Source: Bacteroidales bacterium (GTDB taxonomy: Bacteria; Bacteroidota; Bacteroidia; Bacteroidales; PXBB01). Taken from it: DNA of 64,000 bases. The DNA lies in NCBI GenBank assembly GCA_028698995.1, contig JAQVVM010000002.1:1-64000 (forward strand). The letters run 5' to 3'. The notes under the pieces are model-generated. The model did no database searches, was not told the DNA's origin, and saw only the letters and a program-made list of their open reading frames with translations. Shown here in pieces: positions 28,504 through 37,252 of the stretch. The stretch's first letter is position 1, and each line of letters opens with the position of its first letter. A program made the translations under genes and the position numbers.

Positions 28504-29121
28504 ATGAAATGGCAGTTGAATAAAATTCAATATCCTTTATATAACCTTGGACCCGGAAAACGCATAGGTATTTGGGTGCAAGGATGTTCAATCCATTGCC
28601 CTCATTGCATCAACAAAATGCTTTGGAAAAGGGATGGGGGTGAGGCTATTCCTGTTGTTGATGTATTCAATTGGATTTTAAAAAAATCAGAAGATTTTGA
28701 TGGCATTACCATAAGCGGTGGTGAACCATTTGACCAATATGAGCAACTTATTGCATTTCTATACCTTGTAAAAAATAAAACAAAACTGAATACTTATGTT
28801 TTTACAGGTTATTACTTGCATGAATTGTATAAAAAGTTTGAGAACCATTTATTCACGGCTTACACCGATTTTTTAATGGATGGCAGGTATGTAGAAAGCA
28901 AGCATGATAATAACAATACAAAAGGCTCACAGAATCAGACATTATATCACTTCATCAATGGTATTCCCTATCCCCAATCTATTGAAACCAATACGAATAT
29001 ATGGTCTTTAAAAGTTGATGATAAAGGGGGTATTTACATGGCCGGTATTCCAAAAAATGAGGATATGAAAAAACTTTGTCAAGATCTTGGTAAAGCCGGT
29101 ATTGAAAAGAGTTTTATGTAA
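28504..29121 (+). CDS. NrdG-like radical SAM activating protein (orphan)
   Basis: 205 residues. A minimal radical SAM domain with CxxxCxxC as C28, C32, C35 (QGCSIHCPHC), preceded by LGPGKRIGIWVQG, and the GGEP motif ITISGGEPFDQ. This layout is that of the anaerobic ribonucleotide reductase activase/single-cluster 4Fe-4S family. No NrdD-type glycyl radical enzyme is nearby, so its substrate is unknown; related orphan proteins in Bacteroidota are annotated only as 4Fe-4S single-cluster proteins. It is divergent from the PorE-like gene and convergent with the DUF2784 gene, whose stop lies 2 bp away. Confidence 0.8.
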   Translation: MKWQLNKIQYPLYNLGPGKRIGIWVQGCSIHCPHCINKMLWKRDGGEAIPVVDVFNWILKKSEDFDGITISGGEPFDQYEQLIAFLYLVKNKTKLNTYVFTGYYLHELYKKFENHLFTAYTDFLMDGRYVESKHDNNNTKGSQNQTLYHFINGIPYPQSIETNTNIWSLKVDDKGGIYMAGIPKNEDMKKLCQDLGKAGIEKSFM

Positions 29122-29123
29122 AC

Positions 29124-29531
29124 CTATGGCTCTTCAGTTTTTTGTTTTTCATTTTTTTTTCCTGCATCCTTTATGTTCAAAATAATGGTGCCTGAAAATG
29201 CAACAAAAAATAACAGCACTACCATATTATCCACGAGAACACTATTGATGTCGGTACCAAAAAATCTATCTATTATAAATTTAATATATGAATTTGGAAG
29301 GTCATTGTAATTCAACTGTCTTAAAATTTTCCAGTGCCAGTCCGTGAGAGGACAATAACCATAGCCAAAGCGTGTGCCTAAGATAAACCACGAAAATGCT
29401 GTCAGAAAAATGGTTATAAGATTGATTTTACGCGTTTTTTTAAAAATCCATCCAGTGATATTAAACAGACTCAATAATAAATGAAATATGGTGAAACCCC
29501 AATCAAGAAAAACCAATGTGTTGTGCGACAT
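29124..29531 (-). CDS. DUF2784-like small membrane protein
   Basis: 135 residues with three to four transmembrane helices (about 8-28, 38-55 and 94-116). The motif FGYGYCPLTDWHW (about 55-67) with CPLT is the signature of the DUF2784 family. Function is unknown. The C-terminus is charged (KKNEKQKTEE) and probably cytoplasmic. A well-spaced promoter lies at 29598-29626. Convergent with the radical SAM gene. Confidence 0.72.
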   Translation of the reverse strand: MSHNTLVFLDWGFTIFHLLLSLFNITGWIFKKTRKINLITIFLTAFSWFILGTRFGYGYCPLTDWHWKILRQLNYNDLPNSYIKFIIDRFFGTDINSVLVDNMVVLLFFVAFSGTIILNIKDAGKKNEKQKTEEP

Positions 29532-29975
29532 GTATGAATATTAAAAAAGGTTTATTATTAAAATTGAATTCTCAGCAAATTTTTATTCAAAGACATGCAA
29601 ATGTACTAAAGATATTAATCTGCAAACTAAATGGATTGGGTGTGAGGTTACTTTTCTATGATACATCATTTATTATTGATGCATAAATTCAATACTGCAA
29701 GCAAGCATCTATCTTAAAGAGAAAAAACAAGATGTAATTTTGTCTTTAATGGTATTTTTGAAGGTTTATTTTTATAAAAACTGCATATAATAACCTGTAG
29801 TGCAATTAATTAAAATGATTAATTTTAAATGTAAGAGACAGCTATTTTATGTGGTGTGGTTTAATTTTTTTATCTAAGTTTGTATAATTATTGAAAATCA
29901 CAGCAACTGCTTTGGGCATATTCGAATACTTCAATTAACACTACTATTTTTAATGCAAAAAAAAGAATAAAATTA
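29532..29975. other. Intergenic region between divergent genes
   Basis: 444 bp separating the DUF2784 gene (minus) from the small lipoprotein gene (plus). It contains a good minus-strand promoter at 29598-29626 and a weaker plus-strand TAAGTTTG box at 29875-29882, about 94 nt before the lipoprotein ATG. No convincing ORF or RNA gene was seen. Confidence 0.45.
29598..29626 (-). promoter_or_regulatory. Promoter of the DUF2784 gene
   Basis: On the minus strand TTTG (29626-29623), 17 bp, TACATTTG (29605-29598): -33 and TAnnTTTG -7 elements at a plausible spacing, with a leader of about 60 nt. Confidence 0.45.
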
Positions 29976-30254
29976 ATGAAACACCACACCAATCCAAGTA
30001 ATTTTCTATACTCAAAATTTTTATTATTTTTAGGTATTGTATTTTTGATTTTGAGTGGTTGTCGCGCTAAAAAGGGAAGTATAAAAGAAGATACCGATAC
30101 ACTAAATTCTGTATTTGATATGAATAATACCAATAAATGTGTTGCAATATATGGTGTCGTTCAAACTGTTTATAGACACCTCGAAATTGACTCTGCTCAA
30201 CTGGAAATTGAATATCAAGAATTTCAGGAAAGAGATGATGCAGTCAAAAATTAG
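29976..30254 (+). CDS. Small predicted lipoprotein
   Basis: 92 residues. A hydrophobic N-terminal stretch (FLLFLGIVFLIL) ends in a lipobox LSGC (lipidated Cys about residue 29), preceded by an unusually long polar lead (MKHHTNPSNFLYSK). The mature part is short and charged (CRAKKGSIKEDTDT) and ends in a glutamate-rich helix. I recognise no family. An overlapping minus-strand frame is less plausible because it has no signal or start context. It opens the plus-strand block of exported proteins. Confidence 0.6.
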   Translation: MKHHTNPSNFLYSKFLLFLGIVFLILSGCRAKKGSIKEDTDTLNSVFDMNNTNKCVAIYGVVQTVYRHLEIDSAQLEIEYQEFQERDDAVKN

Positions 30255-30482
30255 CATTTCTCTAGTTCCAGAAGCTGAATGGCAAACTTAATTCAAAGCG
30301 TTTTTTATTGATTTTTTCATTGTGTAGCAATACTTTTTTGCTTAAAATGAGAAACTTATATTTGAAAACCCTTTATGCAAAAATGTATTTTTTTGCTTTT
30401 ATTGATAAGTTAAACTTATTATAGACAAAATAAAATAAAAAGTATAGGTGTTTTTGCCTACACACACATTCTGCTTTTTTAC

Positions 30483-30535
30483 AAAAAAACAGCATTCATA
30501 CTGATGTCTATAAATTGAAGCACCCATAATTTTAC
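30483..30535 (+). promoter_or_regulatory. Bipartite leader motif, copy 1
   Basis: A-tract plus CAGCATTCATACTGATG (30490-30506), and TTTAC at 30531-30535, 30 nt from CTGAT to TTTAC. The ATG follows 53 nt after the A of ACTGATG. The same pair occurs before the genes at 31109, 33534 and 37253. Confidence 0.45.
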
Positions 30536-30552
30536 AACATAAATCAAAAAAA

Positions 30553-31008
30553 ATGACCATGAAAAATTGTAGAGTAATTGGGTTTATCGCTATTATGATT
30601 TTTTCTTTTGTAAGTAATTTAAAAATATCAGCACAAAGCATTGATAATCAATATGCTACTGTTCAATACTCTTTCTTTGATGAAAGTGATATCAATATAA
30701 GCAGCATGTGTTCAGAAGGCAGAACATATCTAAAAATCAATATTCAAAAAATTACAAGTAATTCGCACTATACCATTGAACGTTCCCCTGACGGAAACTT
30801 GTTTGAAATCATTGGAAATCTGTTTCTAAATGCAAATCAAGCTGATTATGAAATGCTTTACTCCTATGTTGAAGATGAGAAATATAATGGAAATTGCTAT
30901 TACAGAATTACCAATTTTAATAGGGATACCAGAGCATTAATGAGCGTTGTCCTTGTCCTTAAAGATATTTATTCGGCTCAAGATAATCTAACTGTTATAA
31001 ACAATTAA
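30553..31008 (+). CDS. Small secreted protein with sorting-domain-adjacent (FN3-like) motif
   Basis: 151 residues with a signal peptide ending ISAQS; a second ATG two codons in (30559) is an equally good start. The body contains HYTIERSPDGNLFEIIG and CYYRITNFNRD. This is the pattern of the beta-sandwich that normally precedes T9SS type A sorting domains in longer proteins, but here no sorting domain follows. It resembles the next gene (FAIERSLDGTNFENIG ... FYRI), so the two are tandem paralogues. It shares the bipartite leader motif with three neighbours. Role unknown; probably periplasmic or outer-membrane-associated. Confidence 0.68.
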   Translation: MTMKNCRVIGFIAIMIFSFVSNLKISAQSIDNQYATVQYSFFDESDINISSMCSEGRTYLKINIQKITSNSHYTIERSPDGNLFEIIGNLFLNANQADYEMLYSYVEDEKYNGNCYYRITNFNRDTRALMSVVLVLKDIYSAQDNLTVINN

Positions 31009-31039
31009 GATTCAGTATTTAAACTAATATATATGTTTG

Positions 31040-31092
31040 AAAAAACGGTGTTTTTACTGATGGTTAGTATAGAATTCTAAATATAATTTTAC
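31040..31092 (+). promoter_or_regulatory. Bipartite leader motif, copy 2
   Basis: A-tract then ACGGTGTTTTTACTGATGG (31045-31063), and TTTAC at 31088-31092, 31 nt from CTGAT. The ATG follows 53 nt after the A of ACTGATG, the same distance as in copy 1. Confidence 0.45.
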
Positions 31093-31108
31093 GTCAAAAT
31101 TTGAAATC

Positions 31109-31615
31109 ATGAAAAATGTTAAAATTCATACCATCAAAAAAACAAATAAATATTTATTAATAATACTAATTGCTCTCGTTGTACCTGCATCTCTATTCTC
31201 TCAGGCATCCTTTGATCTACCTGTTTTTCCATTTAATGAGACATTAAGCATTTTTTCAAGTCAACAGTCTGAAGAAAGAATTAAAGAGGTGAATACTTTA
31301 ATATTTGATAATAAAGTGTATTTAAATATTATGATTAATGCAGTTCATGAGGAAACTTATTTTGCAATTGAACGATCACTTGACGGGACAAATTTTGAAA
31401 ATATTGGCATGTTTAAATGTTTACCCTCAGAATCGGGTTCAAGTAATTTCAGCTTTGTTGATAGCAATCCATTGGGAATTAATTCATTTTATAGAATTAT
31501 CAGTATAAACAGCAACAATAACATAACAAATATAAGTACCCAACTGGTTGCAAGAACAAATACTTCTCCAGTTGAATCAGTAATTGAAGAAATTATCTAT
31601 GTTTCAACAAAATAA
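31109..31615 (+). CDS. Small secreted protein, paralogue of the preceding gene
   Basis: 168 residues. A basic N-terminus (MKNVKIHTIKKTNK) and hydrophobic helix lead to a signal peptidase site near LFSQA. The body carries YFAIERSLDGTNFENIGMF and SFYRIISIN, the FN3-like pattern also seen in the upstream 151-residue protein and at the end of the large T9SS proteins in this window. No C-terminal sorting domain is present. It is an individual unit with its own copy of the bipartite leader motif. Function unknown. Confidence 0.68.
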   Translation: MKNVKIHTIKKTNKYLLIILIALVVPASLFSQASFDLPVFPFNETLSIFSSQQSEERIKEVNTLIFDNKVYLNIMINAVHEETYFAIERSLDGTNFENIGMFKCLPSESGSSNFSFVDSNPLGINSFYRIISINSNNNITNISTQLVARTNTSPVESVIEEIIYVSTK

Positions 31616-31715
31616 TACTTTGTTGATAATTAATGTATTCCGTTTTATTCTCATAAAAGTATTTTAAGTTAAAATGCCTTTTAATTAATTATGAACTTTA
31701 ACTAATTTAATAAAT

Positions 31716-33254
31716 ATGAAAACAATTACATATGTAAAAGGGTTAATATCATTTATTATCCTTTTTAATGCGCTGTTCTTTTCAAACAGTGTTAATTCTC
31801 AAACAATTTATCAGCTTATCTTCACAGGTAATTATCAGAATAGCTCAACTGTTTCTTATTGTCCTTGTGATACTATAAAATGTATCCCCCCAACAGGTGA
31901 AACTTTTAATAATCTTATAGTAACAGGAGCAAATTACATGTTTAATGGCGATACATTGGTGCTAAATGCCGGAAATGCTATTGATTTGAGATTTGTAACG
32001 AGTATGGGCATTACGCATTTGAGACTTCGTCCTCAGCTTCCACCAAATAACCCTCAATTTGCATCATCTTATACAATTTGTGGGATAGAATCAATTGTAC
32101 TGGATGCTGAAAATGATTTAACAGGCTTTCAGACAGATTATGTTTGGTCTAATGCCGCTACAACTCAGACTGTTTCAGTAGGTGAAGGAAGCTATTCCGT
32201 AACTGTGTCCAATGCATGCGGCTCTATTGTAGCTTCAACAACTATTGACAAATTTAATGTAAATGAACCTGACTTAGGCTCTGACATTGTAACATGTAGT
32301 GGCTCATCAATTGTTCTTAATCCGGGGACAGGATACAGCAGTACTTTATGGTTGCCTCTAAATACCACAACTAATACATTAGAAGTATTTGAATCAGGCA
32401 CATACATTGTTGAAGTAACAAATGATAGTGATGGCTGTGTTGATAGAGACACCGTTGAAATTAATTTTATCACACCTCCGGATTTAGAAATTTGCTTTGT
32501 AGAATATGATGTTACAGCATCGAAAAATAGAATCGTTTGGCCAACACCACCCTCTAGTGCCCAATATATTAATATCTACACAGAAGTTTCTACAAATGTC
32601 TGGGACCTTATAAATACTGTCCCTGCTAGTGAAACAGAGTTTATTGATCTATCTTCGAACCCGCAGAATGTTTCAAAAAGTTATAAAATTGCCGTTGTGG
32701 ACTCCTGTGGAAATACAGGGAGTGAATCTGAACACCACAAAACAATTACCCTCTTAAGTGTATATAATGAGAACTCAAATAATTATGGTTTTACATGGAG
32801 TGCTTATGAAGGATTAAGTGTGGCAAATTTTGATATTTATGGTTTAGATTCATACAATCAGTCAACTCTGATTGGCTCTGTTTGTGGTAATACCTTCTTC
32901 TACATCTATACAAACCCTTCTCCCGATTTTATTAGTTTTTACGTTGCTTTTTACACTAATTCCTGTCTCAGTAAAAACGAACATTTAATAAAATCCAATT
33001 TAGTTTCCTCTGCTACAACAAGTTTAAACGAAATAATACCATCCGATTTGAATATTTACCCAAATCCTACCAATGGTGTTTTACATATTGATGGACGTTT
33101 TGACTATGTAGAAGTTTATGATATTACAGGAAAGCTGCTGTTTATTAACCATAATGATTCTAGTATAGATCTCAGTGCTTTTAATAAAAATATATACTAT
33201 CTACGTATAATTAACGATAATATTGTCAGAAATGAGAAGGTAATATTATATTAA
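31716..33254 (+). CDS. Secreted T9SS type A protein with Ig-like domains
   Basis: 512 residues with a signal peptide ending NSVNSQ. Residues about 105-250 hold two PKD/Ig-like segments of the pattern LGSDIVTCSGSSIVLNPGTGYSSTLW (split here), common in Bacteroidota surface proteins. About 255-430 is beta-rich, FN3-like. The C-terminal type A sorting domain (about 435-512) begins at NIYPNPTNG and ends NEKVILY. Export by T9SS is expected. It lacks the bipartite leader motif found before its neighbours and is followed by a strong terminator. Confidence 0.82.
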   Translation: MKTITYVKGLISFIILFNALFFSNSVNSQTIYQLIFTGNYQNSSTVSYCPCDTIKCIPPTGETFNNLIVTGANYMFNGDTLVLNAGNAIDLRFVTSMGITHLRLRPQLPPNNPQFASSYTICGIESIVLDAENDLTGFQTDYVWSNAATTQTVSVGEGSYSVTVSNACGSIVASTTIDKFNVNEPDLGSDIVTCSGSSIVLNPGTGYSSTLWLPLNTTTNTLEVFESGTYIVEVTNDSDGCVDRDTVEINFITPPDLEICFVEYDVTASKNRIVWPTPPSSAQYINIYTEVSTNVWDLINTVPASETEFIDLSSNPQNVSKSYKIAVVDSCGNTGSESEHHKTITLLSVYNENSNNYGFTWSAYEGLSVANFDIYGLDSYNQSTLIGSVCGNTFFYIYTNPSPDFISFYVAFYTNSCLSKNEHLIKSNLVSSATTSLNEIIPSDLNIYPNPTNGVLHIDGRFDYVEVYDITGKLLFINHNDSSIDLSAFNKNIYYLRIINDNIVRNEKVILY

Positions 33255-33330
33255 TAATTTAATATAGCTTTTCCTTATAAAAATTTTTGAAAAAGAATAT
33301 TTATAACTGAAACAACTAAATAAAGTATCA

Positions 33331-33366
33331 AAAAGGGCTGCCGTGAATAGAAGGCAGCCTTTTTTA
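33331..33366 (+). terminator. Rho-independent terminator
   Basis: GGCTGCC (33336-33342) and GGCAGCC (33353-33359) form a perfect GC-rich stem followed by a run of T, about 80 nt after the stop of the 512-residue protein gene. Confidence 0.8.
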
Positions 33367-33457
33367 TGAAACTATATGCATCGTTATATTGATCTCGTAA
33401 TAGTTTTATCCTTCTCAGAATAGTTCATTAAGTATAATTACTTAATAAAAATCATTT

Positions 33458-33508
33458 AAAAACAGCATTAATGCTGATGGTGGAAAATATGTAACATCAT
33501 ACTTTTAC
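33458..33508 (+). promoter_or_regulatory. Bipartite leader motif, copy 3
   Basis: A-tract followed by the perfect palindrome CAGCATTAATGCTG (33463-33476) continuing into ATGG, and TTTAC at 33504-33508, 30 nt from CTGAT. Over the first part it is nearly identical to copy 1. Confidence 0.45.
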
Positions 33509-33533
33509 ACCCTGATTAAAAAAAACATCAATT

Positions 33534-36500
33534 ATGAAAAGATTTATACTGTTATCAAATAAAATATATAAGACTTTGATAAAGGGATTTGATTTATGCT
33601 TAACGAATGCATTATATAGAATTATTTTAAGCGGATTGGTTTTGATGTCAATTAATCCGGTTATTAGTCAGACTCCTCTTGATTTGGGTAATGTATCTTC
33701 TTTTGTACTTTTCAGCTCAAATGGTTCAGTTTTGCATTCCGGACAGGGAACAACTTCAAATATAACAGGTAACATCGGATGTGCACAAAATTATACTGTA
33801 AGTGGTTTTGGAAACATAAATGGAAATATAATTGAAAATGATACCCTTGTTAATTTAGCAGCAGCAGATTTACTAGCAGCTTATAACGCATTTGATTTTC
33901 TTTCACCCATAACAGAAATAAACAACCTAATTATTGCGGATACACTTGCTCCCGGAATTTACAAGTCTTCGGGCTTGGTGTCACTTGTCGATGTCCTTGC
34001 TTTTGACGCTCTAGGTGATACGAATGCTTGTTTTTTTGTGCATATTGACGGTTCACTTTACAGCAACACAAACGCTCAAATTGTTTTATTAAATGGCGCT
34101 AAGGCATGTAATGTTTTTTGGAAAATTGAAGGGCCATTAAGCTTGGCAGATAGCACCAAAATTAAAGGAACTGTTTTGGTTGGTAATTCCAATGCATTTA
34201 TTGGTGCTGATGTAACTATTGAGGGAAGGGTGCTTTCAACAGCAGGTGAAATAAACATTGTTTCAGGACTTACTGTAACAAATCCAGATTGTGGGAGCTG
34301 TTCTTTTAACACATTTTCACCACCATATTTAGGAGGTTTGGAATGTTTTGCATTATTTACCTCCTCAGGTAATATTTCAAACACTGGGGTTTCTATAGTT
34401 GATGGAAAAATTGGAAACAACAGCAATGGCACAATATCAGGTTATGATTTATCCTATGTAGCCGGAACAATACACAACGGACCTGATGTTGAAACTTTTC
34501 AGGCTGATATTGCCCTGCAAAGTATATCAAATTTCCTTGATTCATTACCCGTAAATATTCATTTAAATAAGCCTGATCAATTTGGGAAAGGCTTTATTTT
34601 AAGACCCTGCGTTTATAATCTTGATTCTTCAACTAATCTTACTGATACTATATTTTTTGACGCTTTGGGTAATAGTAATGCTGTTTGTGTGATTAATATT
34701 GAAGGTGACTTCAATGTTATGCCATTTTCAAATGTAGTGCTATTAAATGGCGCAAACTTCGATAATATTTTTTGGAATATTAAAAATGGACATGTGAGCA
34801 TCAGAGAGAATTCTTCTTTTAAAGGCAATATCATTGCTGAAAATTCAACTATCACAATAAATCAAAACGCTGTTTTTCAAGGCAGAGCCTTAACAATAAG
34901 TGGAAATATTTACACTATTGAAACAAAAGTTATTTACAAACCGGCTCAGTGGACAGGTATTGGCACCAACAACAGCTGGTTTAACCCCGAAAACTGGAGA
35001 TGTGGTTTAATTCCGAATGAAAAACTTAACGCTGTCATAACCAATGGTCCTTTATTGAATCCTGTAATAAAATCAGAAAATAAAAACCTTTCAGCATTTT
35101 GCAAGGATCTTCTTTTGGAAGAAGGTATGGAATTGAGAATTTATGCAATGGAATCGCTCCAGATTGAAGGAGCTTCATTAATTTCCGGCAATCTCATAAT
35201 TGAAGATAGTGCTGAACTAGTAGTATTAGGAGACTTAATTATTAATGAAACGGGAAATTTCCAAACAAATAATTCTATAGTAATCTTTAGCGGACTTCAA
35301 ACACAAATAATAAGTTCCAATAAGCCTTTGAGTTTTTATAATATTGTTGTTGATAAACCAAATAACGGAAAGATAATATTAGGAAATGGTGAAGCCTTTA
35401 TCATTAATAATTCATTACATTTAAAAAGAGGTGAACTTAATCTAAACAACAGGCATCTGATTATTGAGAATAAAAATCCTAATGCCATTATAAGAGACAA
35501 TATTATTGATAATGGTTTTATTTGTGTTGAACATAATAACTCAAATTTTGAAAACAAAATTATTTGGACCATTGGCAACTCTCTAGGAAGTTATATCGTG
35601 CCATTTGGAAGAAGCTATGGTGAATACATACCATTTGAAATTAACATAACATCAAATCTTCTGGATTCTACTGAAGGAAAATTGGAATTCTCAACATACG
35701 GAACTCAAAATAACAATCTACCATTGCCGGTAAATGTAGAACACTTAGGTACAACTTCAATGGAATTAACTAATTCAAATTTTGTTACAGATAGGTTTTG
35801 GTATATTGGATTTCAAGATAACTTGAATAAATCAAATGTCCTTTCTCCAATTGAGGGTAATTTGAGTTTTACCTACCTTAAAGAAGAACTTAATGGCGTA
35901 ATTGAATCTCAAATGATGGCTCAAAGATATAATAGCAATAAAAATACCTGGACAGATATATTTTATACTATTGATTCTCAGGCCGGTTACCCTTTTCTGA
36001 CAGGCAGCAACGTTAATTTGGTACAAGCAGGGGAAAACAGTGGAAAATTTTCAACCTCATTGGTGAAAAATAATGATTTTGGCAATGTCTGGGTATTAAC
36101 CAATTTTGAGAGCTCTGAACCACTGCCTTTAGAATTACTTTTTTTTAATGCCGAATGTTATTCCGACAGTGTGTCAATTGAATGGGCAACCGCTACAGAA
36201 ACCAACGTGGATACTTACATTATTGAAAAAAGCATTGACGGTTCTAACTGGCTAACAGTTGGAAAAACCAAAGGTTCAGGAACAAGCAGTATGCAACATA
36301 ATTATTATTTGTCAGATCAAAATTATAACAATGACATTACATACTACCGTCTGACTCAGTATGACTTTGATGGGCAATTTGCAGTTTTTGCTCCTGTTGT
36401 TGTTTCATGTAATATAAATACTTCAGAAACTGAATTTTCTGTATTTCCAAATCCATTTTCAAATTCAATAAATATTACATTCGAAAATTCGGAAGGAAGC

Positions 36501-36686
36501 ATAATGGAATATGTCATATACGATGTTTTTGGGAATAAACTGATTCAAAACAACTTTACTCAAAATGATATCTATAATGGTATTAAACATATAAACACAT
36601 CTTTATTACCTAAAGGAAATTATATCCTGAAAATCAGAGGAAATGAACTTGTTGAAACAATGAACATCGTTAAATTAAATAACTAG
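33534..36686 (+). CDS. Secreted protein with two DUF3494 ice-binding-type domains, T9SS type A
   Basis: 1050 residues with an unusually long N-terminal region before the signal cleavage (about residue 46, NPVISQ). Two tandem DUF3494 domains (about 47-255 and 262-470) show the family's conserved path: FVLFSSNGSV / FALFTSSGNI starts, GNIG and GKIGN turns, LAPGIY, ALGDTNACFFVHIDG / ALGNSNAVCVINIEG, VLLNGA and (K)GTVLVGN / KGNIIAEN. Residues about 475-860 are a beta-filament-like region (WTGIGTNNSWFNPENW start) shared with the 2519-residue protein, then an FN3-like segment (TYIIEKSIDGSNW) and a type A sorting domain (about 970-1050, VFPNPFSNS). DUF3494 proteins bind ice in cold-adapted microbes or act as adhesins. 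Its stop codon lies inside the repeat of a MITE-like element. Confidence 0.85.
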   Translation: MKRFILLSNKIYKTLIKGFDLCLTNALYRIILSGLVLMSINPVISQTPLDLGNVSSFVLFSSNGSVLHSGQGTTSNITGNIGCAQNYTVSGFGNINGNIIENDTLVNLAAADLLAAYNAFDFLSPITEINNLIIADTLAPGIYKSSGLVSLVDVLAFDALGDTNACFFVHIDGSLYSNTNAQIVLLNGAKACNVFWKIEGPLSLADSTKIKGTVLVGNSNAFIGADVTIEGRVLSTAGEINIVSGLTVTNPDCGSCSFNTFSPPYLGGLECFALFTSSGNISNTGVSIVDGKIGNNSNGTISGYDLSYVAGTIHNGPDVETFQADIALQSISNFLDSLPVNIHLNKPDQFGKGFILRPCVYNLDSSTNLTDTIFFDALGNSNAVCVINIEGDFNVMPFSNVVLLNGANFDNIFWNIKNGHVSIRENSSFKGNIIAENSTITINQNAVFQGRALTISGNIYTIETKVIYKPAQWTGIGTNNSWFNPENWRCGLIPNEKLNAVITNGPLLNPVIKSENKNLSAFCKDLLLEEGMELRIYAMESLQIEGASLISGNLIIEDSAELVVLGDLIINETGNFQTNNSIVIFSGLQTQIISSNKPLSFYNIVVDKPNNGKIILGNGEAFIINNSLHLKRGELNLNNRHLIIENKNPNAIIRDNIIDNGFICVEHNNSNFENKIIWTIGNSLGSYIVPFGRSYGEYIPFEINITSNLLDSTEGKLEFSTYGTQNNNLPLPVNVEHLGTTSMELTNSNFVTDRFWYIGFQDNLNKSNVLSPIEGNLSFTYLKEELNGVIESQMMAQRYNSNKNTWTDIFYTIDSQAGYPFLTGSNVNLVQAGENSGKFSTSLVKNNDFGNVWVLTNFESSEPLPLELLFFNAECYSDSVSIEWATATETNVDTYIIEKSIDGSNWLTVGKTKGSGTSSMQHNYYLSDQNYNNDITYYRLTQYDFDGQFAVFAPVVVSCNINTSETEFSVFPNPFSNSINITFENSEGSIMEYVIYDVFGNKLIQNNFTQNDIYNGIKHINTSLLPKGNYILKIRGNELVETMNIVKLNN

Positions 36687-37016
36687 TGCTAAGTTAAGTG
36701 TCATTCTGAAAGTTGGGACTTTTTAAAAAACTCAATAAAGCAGCGATGACAGGGTTCCCCAGCGGGGAACAATATAAATAGCCACGGGTTTCAACCCGTG
36801 GCGAAAGGAAGCAAAATTTAATTGTTTTGGCACGCAAATTTGCTGTGTTAGCAAATTTCGTAACAAAACATAATTATATGATTAACAGTTATTTGCAATT
36901 TTCTGTCATTGGTAATGCAGTGAAGAATCTATATTCTGTAAATGAGATATTTCGCTTCTTCGAGTACCTCAGCACAAGTTGCTCAATATGACAAAACACG
37001 TTTAACTTAACACTAG
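36683..37016. mobile_element. 334-bp MITE-like element with terminal inverted repeats
   Basis: The ends CTAGTGCTAAGTTAA (36683-36697) and TTAACTTAACACTAG (37002-37016) are inverted repeats matching at 14 of 15 positions. Nested inside are TGTCATTCTGA (near 36699) and, inverted, AATATGACA (near 36985). There are also three hairpins: GTTCCCC/GGGGAAC (36754-36770), the perfect GCCACGGGTT-TC-AACCCGTGGC (36781-36802), and AAATTTGC/GCAAATTT (36836-36858). It contains no ORF. The left end supplies the TAG stop codon of the upstream gene. Its GC-rich palindromes stand out in otherwise AT-rich DNA. This looks like a non-autonomous element or a REP/BIME-like composite repeat. Confidence 0.6.
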
Positions 37017-37189
37017 AATTCTTTGCCCTTAAAAATTTAAAGCATGTTCTGGTAAATTAATCAAAAACTTGTTTAGATCTAATATTGTAAATGATTTATT
37101 AAAATCATCGAAATATGTTTTAGTTAACATAATACCCCGTAAAAATACTGATATCCCATTAATATTATTTGTAAAATTCAAGTACTACT

Positions 37190-37225
37190 ACTGATTTTCA
37201 GAGCATGTGCGCATGCTAAATTTAC
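37190..37225 (+). promoter_or_regulatory. Bipartite leader motif, copy 4 (weaker)
   Basis: ACTGAT (37190-37195) and TTTAC (37221-37225), 30 nt from CTGAT to TTTAC as in the other copies. A hairpin AGCATG-TGCG-CATGCT (37202-37217) lies between them. The upstream CAGCAT part is not conserved here. Confidence 0.35.
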
Positions 37226-37252
37226 AACATATATATTAAATATAAATCAAAC

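Noticed and set aside
29888-30133. 81-codon minus-strand frame overlapping the small lipoprotein
   Set aside because: No signal, no start context and no family; the plus-strand frame has a clear lipobox.
30357-30364. TATATTTG with TTTG 16 bp upstream as promoter of the 151-residue gene
   Set aside because: Reasonable match, but about 190 nt from the start and upstream of the conserved bipartite motif; it may be chance, so it was not listed as a feature.
30399-30641. 80-codon minus-strand frame
   Set aside because: Covers the conserved leader motif and the start of the 151-residue gene; no supporting features.
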